Shown here piece by piece: positions 43,701 through 54,435 of a stretch of DNA of 64,000 nucleotides. Every line of letters begins with the position of its first letter. The first letter of the stretch is position 1. The stretch lies in contig JASSKH010000005.1 in NCBI GenBank assembly GCA_031763025.1, forward strand, positions 12,480,528 through 12,544,527, given 5' to 3'. This stretch comes from Macrocystis pyrifera (Eukaryota; Sar; Phaeophyceae; Laminariales; Laminariaceae). A program made the translations under genes and the position numbers. The notes beneath the pieces are model-generated. The model had not been told where the DNA came from and did not search any database. It saw nothing but the letters and a program-made list of their open reading frames with translations.

Positions 43701-46700
43701 CAGATTTGTATTTTTTCGATCTGAAAAATGAATGACCCTGCTTATGCAGTCCAAATATGCAAAATCCGACCGGAAATTTTTCGATTTGAGAATCTGATGA
43801 CCCAGGTCGTCGGATTTTTTGGCCAAAATCCGACGACCTGGGTCATCAGATTCTCAAATCGAAAAATGACACGCTGTTTAAATTCAAGATGTTATCCACG
43901 ACAGCAAACAGTAGCAGAACGATCGATGAGTTGGATGGTGATAAAGCTGTATAGCGACGTTGCTTCGCGCCCGACGCGCGGACGGGGCGTCCCTCCGTGG
44001 CCAGACTAGAGTCGGCTGGCGCGGGCTCGGGCCTAGAGACCAACAGAAGCGCACTCGGCACGCGCCTCTCCGTGGACACGTACTCGTAGACTACATTGCT
44101 GTACAGCAGCAGCAGCAGTCAGTCACAAAATGAAACACAAAATACCAAGACAGGTTGACTCTAGCGCACTCGCCACGTCTCTTCGCCGCCAGACCAGAGG
44201 CAGTCAGCGTGGGCTCGGACGCTTGGGTCCTACGCGCAGGGCAGCGCACCCAGCGCGTCTCTTCGCGGCGCCAAACCACAATAGCAGCAGTTGGTCTCGG
44301 CGTTTGCTCGAATCTCTACACGCACGATAAATCTGATTTTTCCGCATAGGAAGACTCTTTCGATTTGCCAAGTTCATATCTGAAAATGCGATCGGGTCAA
44401 AATCTGAAGCTCAAAAATCGAACCGCATAGGAAACGGCCTTAATATCTGTATTATCCTGGTACATACCTGGTAGTCTAAAGCAGTCCACTGGTACGGCAG
44501 GCACCGCAGCAGCAGTGCAGCACTACATGTCGGCACTGCTGATATACCGGCCTGAGGACTATGAGCAGAACGTGCGTAGCTCCTTCGTACAGTACCAGTT
44601 AGACGTGTTACTACACGAGTATCCGGCCTACGTACAACGGATATTCGCCAACTTGGAGGAAAACTACCCAGGGTAACTCGCTTTCACGTATTGCTATTTT
44701 AGTCGGGGACCCGGGTACCCGTTTAACACTCGCGGGTATGTACCCGCCGAGTACCCGCCGAACAGCCCGGTACCCGGGTTGCAAACACAACTCGGCGACC
44801 ATGACGTCTTACTTGTACCCGTGACGGGTAACAGGCCGGGTGATAACTCGCGAGTACCCGGGGAATTGGTAAAAGCGTAAGACCTCAAGTATTGTGTGAC
44901 ATGTCAGGCATGAGATATCATTTTCACTTCGAAAAGGGTTTCCTGGAGAACATGTACGAAATACTAATCAGGGGACGTGATTGAGGGGGAGGAAAACGTG
45001 CCATCCCCGGGATTTTCAAGGAAACCAACGAGCACCCGGGGCCCAAAATATTCAGCGAGTATGAAGTGTTACTCGTAGCCGTGACGGGTATTACTCTATC
45101 AAGCCGCGTAATACTCGCGAGTTCCGGGTAATTGGCAAAAGGGTAACCACCTCAATTAATACCAGGTACGTCGTACCAGCAAGCTTTTCAAAAATCCCTG
45201 AGTACAACAAGGATTCTCCGTGTGTCTGTTATGGCTCGAACCAAATTTCAATTTCAGCATACGAACCAGCAGCACGCGCGCATTGATCAGCTCCAACAGA
45301 AGGGAGATGCGGACATCTCGAGTTGCGCCGTGTGTGCCCTACTTCTACGCACGATATACGATTACTCTGCCAGGTAGGCACCTACCTGCTGGTACTACTG
45401 CTGCAGCACCGAAAAAAACTCAAGCCGTCTATAATAGTAAGTTCGCAAAACAAACCCGAACCTGCTTGGGCTTGAGGTCTTGCTGGTCCTGGGTCTCTAC
45501 GCCCATGACCGAGTCCAACTCGTCCAGGTCCGCCAGGACGTCTGACGCCGCGCCAGCCTCCATCGTGGACATCGACGGGGTCAGCGATCGGCGGGCCACG
45601 TTCGCGCAAGACGCCTGCTGGGTTACGGGGTGGGAGGGGCAAGGCCACCACAGGAGGTTTAAAAACGCACAAGAAAATGAGGGTACGTACCTCACAGAAA
45701 AAGGGACCAGAATGCAGAGACGGACTATTATACGAAATTCGCCCGTTACCGGGATGCTGGTAAACTCAAACCTTCGAGCTCATTTTACCTCGGGTTACTC
45801 TTGTACTGGTACATGATTCACACACCCATGCGCCGCGCACCCTTGTACATTTTACGTGTGTAACAGGAAGAGCATGTATTAACGTTACTTTTGCACGTAA
45901 TTTGTACTTGGTACTGCGAAACGCGTACACACCAGTACGAGTACTATTTATTAATACTGCTGCTGTTTGTGTGCGTGGCACTTCCTGGATTTGATTTTTC
46001 AGACCAAAATATTGGTGAGTTTCCCTTCGCGTGATATTATAAGAGGACGCCGCTAGAGGCTCCTGGCACGCGGGCTGTTGTGGGGGAAACATGACTAACG
46101 CAGACGACGGTTGTGGGAGGGGGAGAGGCAAGTGAGGTGTGTACGAACGGGCGGCGAATGGGACTTGGCGGGGTGCTTGAAGGCGGAAGCGTTCATCATC
46201 GATATTGCATACGTGGGGCTCCCCGGGCGTCTGATGGCCTGCATGTTTTCCCTGTGTCAAAGACGTTGAACCACAAAATAACGCTACACGTTGCTTGGTC
46301 CGCCTTCACCAGTGTTCACGCAGGCTACACGTCGGTACAACAATGGAATCTACGGCTCGTAGGGGGGTTGGATAGGGGAAACCAGGCGCACTCCACGAGC
46401 TTGCTGCAGCGCCTGCCGCAGAGCAGTGTGAAGGGCGTGAGACCGTCTGCTGAAGGCAAAATGTGAGGCCAACCAGGCCTTTCCTCCATCAATACCAGCG
46501 GCCGCCCGTGATAGGAGAGCCTAAAATGCGCCGACTCTCGTCGACAAGAAGGGAGAGCGATGCCATGCATGATTCGGGTACGTCTGGTTACTATAAGCGG
46601 TGGCTGTCCGAAGCCCAAGTAAGAACTCGATACATCTCTCGATTCATTCACCTTCGATCCGTGAGAGACTCGGCATGCTGGCGCTCCAAGCCCAAGCCCA

Positions 46701-46762
46701 AATGCGTTAGCCGTGGAAAAGCATGCCAACGCCGCCGCCGCGACGCAAAGAAGGTTGTACAT
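38193..46762 (-). CDS. rps15: Plastid ribosomal protein uS15, nuclear-encoded
   Basis: Exons (minus strand order): 46762-46652, 45614-45462, 42656-42463, 40955-40850 and 38330-38193; 702 coding bases, 233 aa. All splice sites are GT-AG and phases match (0, 0, 2, 0). Exon 1 encodes a signal peptide ending STANA|FG, the Ala-Phe cleavage typical of stramenopile plastid presequences. The uS15 domain spans about residues 105-180: [18 protein letters not shown], the signature DYHSRRGL (137-144), then [17 protein letters not shown] basic/acidic helical tail ends DRAAKGY. The protein binds 16S rRNA in the small subunit. From family knowledge, rps15 is missing from red-lineage plastid genomes I recall, which fits a nuclear copy. 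Introns carry a family A copy and a 771 bp transposon-like element. Confidence 0.92.
40150..40704 (-). repeat. Family A dispersed repeat, inverted copy in uS15 intron 4
   Basis: Read on the minus strand it starts with a G37 run (40668-40704), has the standard body with TTGCTTGCACCAAGCGC-like and TGATCTAA blocks, an A-rich run (40252-40285) and the CTCACGCAGTGAG arm, ending near TATATAC at about 40160. This is the most complete copy and defines the unit order. Confidence 0.85.
43669..44439. mobile_element. 771-bp TIR element with TTA target-site duplication (PIF/Harbinger-like MITE)
   Basis: The left end reads GGCTGTTTCCTATGCGGTTC and the right end is its complement with one change at base four; the match continues through CGATTT and GAGCTTCAGATTT with small changes. 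TTA flanks both ends (43666-43668 and 44440-44442). A 3-bp TTA/TWA duplication is characteristic of PIF/Harbinger elements. No transposase frame is present, so it is non-autonomous. It lies in intron 2 of uS15 and contains a perfect 43-bp hairpin. Confidence 0.75.
43776..43867. repeat. Perfect 43-bp inverted repeat with 6-bp loop
   Basis: The arms 43776-43818 and 43825-43867 are exact complements around TTGGCC. The left arm contains GAATCTGATGACCCAGGTCG. It could form a stable hairpin or cruciform, or a double-stranded RNA precursor when transcribed. Confidence 0.9.
44700..45160. repeat. GTACCCG-rich duplicated repeat
   Basis: Words of ACCCGGGTACCCG, CGGGTATGTACCCGCCGAG and CTCGCGAGTACCCGGG cluster at 44700-44870. 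A related block with GCCGTGACGGGTATTACTC, ACTCGCGAGTTCCGGGTAAT and GGCAAAAGGGTAA follows at 45054-45157, so the unit is duplicated and diverged. No coding frame. Confidence 0.65.
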
Positions 46763-49038
46763 GCTTGAACGCGAAAGCTTAAACAACAACCTTCTCGCGA
46801 ACCCCGTGCTTGTGCGAGGCTTGTGCTAGAGTTTCCGGCGAGCGTTCACACACAACAGCAGTCCTCCGGTCGCACAGCAGTGGGCTGGGTCGCTGGGACG
46901 CAGAAATCATGTGTTTTCGGGCAAACATCCCCGGGTTTCCATCATATCAGGCATTCCACTTCTCGTCTCACGAACTGAGCAGACCATGATGATGACCAGT
47001 GACTCACCGCACTGACTGCGTGCCGTACGTACACATGCGTAGAGCATGGAAATAGAGCTGTGACGACGATAACGAGGTACCATATATTAAGGGGGCTACT
47101 CTTGCGCGACGGTTAGCTTCCATTATGAGGCTGCACTTCTTCATATAGCAGGCACGTGGAACGTGAATACCGTTGCAAGTTTCTCACAGCAGTACGTATC
47201 GCCAATTCATTGCACGTGGGTATTAATGCATGCTACGCACATACCTGTATGTATGCTGAATGGGACATTTTTGTGTGTTGGGAAGGGCGATATCTTCTAC
47301 GGCTTAGGCATGGTATTAATACCCACGCGTGTTGCAGGGAACAGCATGAACGCATTTCGTTTGGCGCATGCGGCCGTTCTTCGCTGAAAAATACCTGGTA
47401 GTCGATACCACAGCTATGCTGTGTTGTTAAAGGAGCGCGAGAAGAACTAATCCTAGTTTATTTGTTATTCTGAAACAAGAATGCCGACACAGCCGCCGAC
47501 ATGTGAGGTTAAAACTACAGCAATAACTGAAACATGGTTTATCTACGCGCAGAGTAGTATCCGAATGCTCGTGTCATACTTCCGATACCTCGTATGTGGT
47601 AAGAATTTTGCTGCCCTCCGATTAACGCGGAGGCTACCTACGTAAATACTCATCACATGTTCAATTGTCATCAGGTTGCTCTGTCACTAAATACATGCGA
47701 ATACGTATGTATGTATCGAGTGCTCATCACACACCCCTCGCCACGAAGTCGGTACTTCGTGCAAAACACTCCCAAGCAAGACGCAGGACCCAAGGCATAC
47801 CTATCCATGCCGTCTGGTTACGAGCATTGCTGTTGAAGCACAACATATGTTTTGCATGGTGGAAGTGGGTCGAAATCAACTTCGGGGGCCGGCTGACCGC
47901 ACGACGCACGTACCACACGACAGCTGTTGTTTTGTTAGCCGATAGTACATTTTCTGTTGCAACTGACTACGTACGTGAAGCTTGCAAGAATGTAAGACTG
48001 CAGTTTTTCAAGGTGGGCGACAATCAAGACAAAAAAAAAACTGCGCATGCTTACTCGTACGCTCTCTACCCCGCGTACCACGATGTACTGCTGTTGAGTA
48101 TATTGCGGGCGGACCATAGTAAACAGGACCAAATATTGTTACAAAAAATACCTAAATATGTAGGTTTTTATGTATGCCATAGGGCCTGTTAACTATAGAC
48201 CCCCGTAATAGTATGCTGGTATGTAAGTATAATTTGCTGGTATATTGAAATCACCAACACTGGTACTTATAAGGCTTGAATTCGTCGACACTATCAATGG
48301 CATCGACTGCCAGCGTCGAGAAGAACAACGCGGCGGGACATCGCGACATCGCCGGTCGGCGTGCGGCGAATGTGAACCTCCGTAGCTTATCGATAGAAAT
48401 CACGATTCCTCTTTCACGTCAAGCATTAAAACCCCACTGCATATTTACATGCGTAATGCTTGCGCGACTACAAGCATGGCAATATTTGCGAGGTAAGGCT
48501 CCTTGAACCGGCTGAGATTTGGCAGGGGCAGCTGGGCAGGTGTATACGCTCCCCCTTGCGCTCGGCACCGGCTTCTCCCTCTACGCCCATCCCACTGAAG
48601 CCCGGAGGAACTTATCCGCTTGTCACGTGTTATTTCGGTGTTTGTCTTGCTTATTATATTGTCAAGAAGGCCCCGAAACCACTCAGTCGACGAAAAAACA
48701 GTAAAAAGTACAAGTACTAGCCAAGGCGACGTGCTCTTAACAACACAACTTGCGCTCAATGTTTCCGACGCATGTATGCGTCGAGCTTCGACCTGCACGT
48801 ATTATTTCGTCTGGATTGCCGTGGCGTATTAGAGAGCTGTGTGCTTCTACCATGCGCACGCCAAAACGTAAAACGCGATTACCCCCTGTTCGTCAAGCAA
48901 CCCCAGAAAACCCACCACCCCTTGCATACCAACATCACCGGTTTTTTCCTCGGGACACGAATGAACGGTGCGAGACACTCTAGACCGGCACAGATCGAAG
49001 ACGCGCCAGAAAGACGAGCAACACAAAAAACATTTACA
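46763..49038. other. Intergenic, no gene seen
   Basis: Upstream region of uS15 and 3' flank of the lumenal protein gene. It contains one family B copy. The 175-codon plus frame at 47665-48192 runs into that element and has no recognisable domain. Confidence 0.55.
48101..48210. mobile_element. Family B MITE-like element
   Basis: Begins TATTGCGGGCGGACCATAGT and ends TATAGACCCCCGTAATA, with the core GGACCAAATATTGTTACAAA; same orientation as the 21.0 kb copy. Confidence 0.85.
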
Positions 49039-52000
49039 TCATGTTTCGCCCCCCTCTGCCTTAATCTCTGCCCGCGCGTCCCGGAGTGCATCAGTGGGAA
49101 CTTTCGACAAGAAGAATTCCAACTTTCCTCTCGTGGCGCTCAGGGCGTTTATCGTGAACTCGAGCGTTTCCGCGTTCATTTTCTTGGGCTTTCCGGTCCT
49201 GCAGTTCATTGAAGAAGCGTAGCATTGCAGGGCCGGAGTGGAGGTGAACAATGAGGACCGCCGTAAACGAACGGGGGCTAACGCTGCACCTTTGCACATG
49301 CGGTAGAGACACCGACTACTGCGTTGAAGTAGATCATCAAAATCATCATCCAACTCATCATCGTCCTCATCTTCATTATCATCATTATCATCACGTTGTA
49401 CTCAAGTCTGCAGTCTCTTTCGCAGCTCTCGATGCAAGTTATCAGTCGCCCTACCTTAGTCATTTCCGCGACACATTGGTTATCGCGATTCCTTCAAAGG
49501 AAAGCCGGGCACGGACCACCAAGACGGCAACAGTTTGTGAATGTGGAAGCGGAACCATATTTTCAAGTCCACCGGGTACCGCCAGATCCTGCTAGGAATA
49601 CAATGTTTCGGTCTTTGGTTTAATGCCCACTTCATAGGTGTGACGCTCAAGAGAGAGTAGAAACATCTAGAAATAAATCAACTTTCAGCTGCGCCGCATT
49701 TTACTTGATTGATCCACTGTTGATTGCTGATAAGCAGTTTCGACCGCAACGTTTCAAAGGGCGAACTAAGCCACGCCGCGTTCGGGATTGTTGCCTCTGA
49801 CTAGGTCGCCATCGCCCAAAAGCCCTGGTTGGGACAGATGTTCTCCCCTTTTAAGTCAGTCAGTTGGCCGCCGCCGACTATAAAGGGGTTACTGCTTTCA
49901 GTCACAAACACAAAACGCCCCACAGGGACACCAAGGCGAAGCAATTCAACAGACTACGCGCGTACGCCACGAGGTCACGTTCGTTTTTTTTATGATTTTT
50001 GTGGGGGGTGTGGGGGATGAGCGAAGCGGAAATATATATATATGTAGAAACTGCTACGACCTGGCACAAGTGTGGCACTAGATACACTTACGCTTACAAA
50101 GCTTGGTGATGTAAAGCACACGCATCACATACCAAACCCAACTACAGTGAATCCGTATTGTAACGTACCAGGGTATGGTATTATCTATACATAGTTGTAG
50201 CTCTGCTTCGCCGTGCTGCCGACGTCTCACAGGCTTTCTCCTTGAAATTTTAGAGATGAGAGAGTGAGTTGAGAAGCGCCGCATCTTCGATCCATTCTCT
50301 GAGTGATCCGGACGGGTTAGGATCCGTAACCTCCTGAATTCCCACTCATCTGCATGTACGTCCCAGCACCGTGGGCTATCATATGTTATGGCATCCTCTC
50401 TACATACCCAAGGTATCATATTTATGGAGGCGTCATTGCCCTCTCAACAGGCTCCACTCGCCCTATCTGTCTGGAGACCTCAGGGCGAGGCCAGAGCTAA
50501 AGCGGTACTCCGCACGTGTGATAATCTGGAACATCTCCTGAGACAACTGCTATGACAGCTGTGGTCGGATCCTGTCCCCTACTGCCTCATCGTATTCTGT
50601 GGCTTTCAAGTCAGGCATCTCGACACCATCTAGCGTGTTCTACGCTGCCTGCGGGGTTGAGAACTATCACGTATGTAGGTGGCGAACATGAACGAAAGCG
50701 TGTCAACTTGGCGAAATATGCACGATACTTTGGACACATCCTTTATACGTCGAAATGGCACCGGCACTGCTTGTAAGCTTTCCGTGGACAACTCCAGTCG
50801 GAAGCTCTGCGTATGGCAAAATTCGTCATGTATCCCCCTCCGACAAACATTTTTCGTCCAGTAAAGTTGACGTTCGTATTTCTAACCCCAGTATGGCCAA
50901 TCGGTACTGTTGTAATACTTACCTACAGTAGGAGACTGTACGCCAGGCTGTACTACTTAGACTCGACAAGCGACGTAGTTGCTTCGAGCCACGTTTCCGC
51001 GGAGACGAGTGCGTGGCGCGCCGCTTCCCTCGTACCTGTCGTCTATTTGCACAGGGAAGTACTCCGCGGTCTGCGCAAGGTACTCCAGCGCCTCCATACC
51101 GGCAGATGCGGCGGCGTTCCTGTCTCCCTGTCTCTCGATGTACATCGCCCCCTGCTGAAGACTCTCGTCCAGCTTATAGTTCTTGATCAGCCCTTTAACC
51201 AGGCCGGCGAGGCCCGGTGGTGATTCATCGTTGGTCAAGGTATCCTCCAGCTGCGGCATCGGTAACGGGACGACGAACGGCGGCGCCAAAAAGCGTCAGC
51301 GCGTCAGCCCATCACTAGCGAGGTCAGCAAGAAAACCCGTGGCGCAATCTCGCAAGGAAATATAGAGAAGATGGAGATAGCCACTGCTGCTGCTGTTAGT
51401 ACTATGCTCGGCCGTCATTGAGTCACTAGATTATGACCGGCGACGAACCGGTAGGTCTCTCCTGTCGGCAGTAACGTGATGGTCATAAGAAGAATCCAGG
51501 CTCACTCCGTGACAAATTCGCGGCGTTTTCCACTCTGTGCAACTATGGCAGCAATTAACTTATTGTTAGTTGATGTTGATGTTTGCAAGAGCATGCTTCG
51601 CTCGACACGGATATGTCTTCCGATGTGCAGGTTCACCCGTTCTCGTGGATTGGTATGCCATAACACGGAAAGAGAGCGCTCGCTGACCGTTGCATCTCAT
51701 CTGCGGACTAGCAAACGACGGGGACTCCAACCCAATCCTTACGTACTCGTGGTATCTTGCAAATGACCGACCATCTCAATGGAAGGGGGTACTTCGCAGT
51801 AACTCTATGAATACAATAAACTACAGAAGTAGGAAGTTCGCAACATGTCAAGATTCCGTCCTACCTCACCTGTTTTGTGGAGATTCGAACGCGCTCCACG
51901 CTCAACACGCAATCGCGCAAGGGTCTTGAGGCTTTCCCAGACCCACCACCAGCTCCAGGGTGCAACATTTCCGCCACATCAATCCCTCGCACATCAATTC

Positions 52001-52271
52001 CGCCGATATCTTTCGCGAGCGACGGAGCAGGCGTGGCAACGGCTGCAACGAGTCCCCAGGACGCTCCTGCGGCGGTAGCTCCTCGCCGAAGGAATACCTT
52101 GCGGCTTGAGGACTCCGACGAGGGTGTTCCCGCCGTCATGGCCAAAGAACAGCAGGTCCCCTGCCGATGGTGGCGACACGCAGCTGCTGCCAGAAATGGC
52201 GTGGCGAGAAACGCGTTGGAGGAGGAGATGGAGGCGAGAAAAAGCGCGAGGGCTGCGGAATGTGTGTGCAT
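49039..52271 (-). CDS. Predicted thylakoid-lumen helical protein (PsbQ-like candidate)
   Basis: Exons (minus order): 52271-51870, 51250-51036 and 49198-49039; 777 coding bases, 258 aa, GT-AG introns with matching phases 0 and 2. The N-terminus is tripartite. A signal peptide ends SISSSNA|FLATP (Phe21 at +1). A plastid transit-like region follows. A twin-arginine signal FLRRGATAAG (RR at 62-63) leads a hydrophobic stretch to PSLA|KD (after residue 86), predicting a lumenal mature form of about 172 aa. The mature part is helical: GLAGLVKGLIKNYKLDESL, AGMEALEYLAQTAEYFP and LEFTINALSATRGKLEFFL. Size, route and helix pattern resemble PsbQ-type photosystem II extrinsic proteins, but I cannot confirm the family. 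An unrelated lumenal four-helix protein is the alternative. Confidence 0.8.
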
Positions 52272-54435
52272 GATGTAAGCAAGTACCCTTTACTACCTGC
52301 AAACGACAGAAAGATGATGTCAGCGGGATTGTGATAGCCGACGGACCCAGGCAACAGACTTCCGCCGAGCTCCTTCGACCGTGGGTGAATCTAGCTCCCT
52401 CGTGCAACGTTGGTCTAGCCCTGCGCGGAGGAAGAAAGCTTCCCTCTGGTGCTTCCCGGTGTTGCGTTGAGGCTGCTTCGTGCAACCAGCTCACAGTCAG
52501 CAGACTGGGTTTGTATGACATGTGTCGGAGGCGCCAGGAATAAATTACAAGTAGAGTGATGGTGACAGTTTCATGTTCATGTTTCATGTTTTTTTCTGAC
52601 TTTTTGTTTTGTTATTTTCAAAGAACAACGAACGACGAAACGCATCTTCTCGTAAAACCGCGTAATGTCATAACGCCAAGGCTTACTCCTGATAGATTAG
52701 GCAGGCGATCGACTGGCCTTTTACCAGTAGCCCAACGAACTATCAATAAGACCTCAAAATATGCCATCCATCGGCAGGATATGGGAATCTCACGTCCACC
52801 ATGAAAACGCTTGAATGTCCTCACGTCAAGAATCTGATAAACACTCTACTTTCTGGGTCCCCAGAGATTTGTGAAGAACTGCGGACTACGCACGTACGGC
52901 CCCATACAAAGACCAAGCCTTAGGACCCCGCTGTTCCGAAGGGGGGGAGAGTGTTAAAAGCCTTTATTCGGGTACGCGACCGGTTAACCTTTATCAGTAG
53001 CCCAACGGACTAAGACCCAACACAAAACGCGTAAACATGTCTGGGGGGTAACGGTCCTGATCGGACAACGACCGTACTGGTTGTTTTAGCTTGTACTGGC
53101 ACCACGTATTGCTGCTGATGTTGGTGCCTTGGGGGCAAGAGGTAACCTTGTCATTTATGGGAACTGCGAGTAGAGCAAGCAAGCAGCAGCAAGCAGCAGT
53201 ACAATCCATCCCAATCGGACTTCTGTCGAAACAAACTGCAAAGCAGTTACAGTATTTTAGCCAAATTCTTCCAGGCGCTCGCCCGTGCGACCCTCCTACC
53301 TGAAGGAATCCACACGCCATGGTTCCACGTGTACGGACAGCCAGACAGATGAGCAGCAGCACAAATAGCAGCACAGCAGTATGTACTCCTAAATAGTAGT
53401 GGACGCGCGATTTTTCACAACTCATACGAATGACCGGTGTGTACACAACAGAAATAAAAAATTGTCGACCCGTCTCGAAATGGCAAAAAACAGACTTTTT
53501 GTCAGGATCATACGTACGGTCGCCGAATGCGCTGCGTTTTCTTGGGATACTGCATATTCCGACTCGCCCAGTCTGTTGCGTGTGTCATCTCCCACCCTGC
53601 TGGCACTGTTGGCACGGTGACTGCCGTGAATCTCGTTGCCGTCCGCGACTCATATAAAACCCTCAGCTGAGTTTCGTTACTGCTAAGAAGCAGGCTGCAA
53701 TCAAGTTCGAATCGGGGCGTGAGGTTATACCGCACCGAGAGCACGACCAAGTACGGCAAGTCTGTCTCAATGTATAGACCAGCACGCAAGCCCCACCCAA
53801 CATAGTCGTGGACACGTATAAATGACTTGATTGGAACACGGGATGAGCAACGACCACAACTGATTGCATTCCCGCGCCACACTCGTTGAATGCAACAAAA
53901 GCTCAACTTTACTCGCAAATGCCCTGAGAAGATATAGGCGCTACGCGGCGTGTTGATCAACTGAGCTCTCACCGGAAACAGGACTACGTACGAGTATGGT
54001 ATGCTGGTGATCGACTCGAAAAAAATCCATGTGGCATCCTTTCGCCAAGACCGGCCGCGACAGGCGTGTATTTAATATTCGGAGACTATCGCATCATACG
54101 CCGTCCATGAACCCTGGAACTTCCATGTGTCGAGCAGACAGCACACGGCACTCAGCCGGCCCTTCCCCTCCTGCTTGGCCTTTGCCCTACGTAAAAAAAA
54201 CATGAAGATAAACCTAATACTACTGTACAACGACATACGATATGATATACATGCGGGTATTCCAGAGAGGCGTGAGCCGAAGACAAAACCGAACGAGGTC
54301 AATAAGCGTGCTAAGGGATGACGCTCCGGCATCTTGAGGCCCACCCATTACACGATGCTACAAATTGAACCGTGTGAACGCTGTAATAGCTGAACGGTGT
54401 ACACAACTCTCGGCTATTAATATAGAAACGCGCAC
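52272..54435. other. Intergenic, no gene seen
   Basis: Upstream flank of the lumenal protein and 3' flank of centrin. Two related words, CAGTAGCCCAACGAACTA (52725) and CAGTAGCCCAACGGACTAAG (52995), mark a small dispersed repeat that also occurs near 35695. A second repeat (53447-53506) recurs at 59460. No exon chain seen. Confidence 0.55.
53447..53506 (+). repeat. 60-bp dispersed repeat (second copy 59460-59521)
   Basis: AACAGAAATAAAAAATTGTC then CGTCTCGAAATGGCAAAAAA recur with small changes at 59460 (AACAGAAGACAAATTTTCTC, CGCCTCGAATGGCAAAAAA). The second copy lies inside the 59.06-59.89 kb inverted-repeat element, so this may be a fragment of the same family. Confidence 0.6.

Noticed and set aside
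45220..45816. 198-codon plus-strand frame
   Set aside because: Antisense to uS15 exon 2, whose minus-strand reading fits a conserved gene model.
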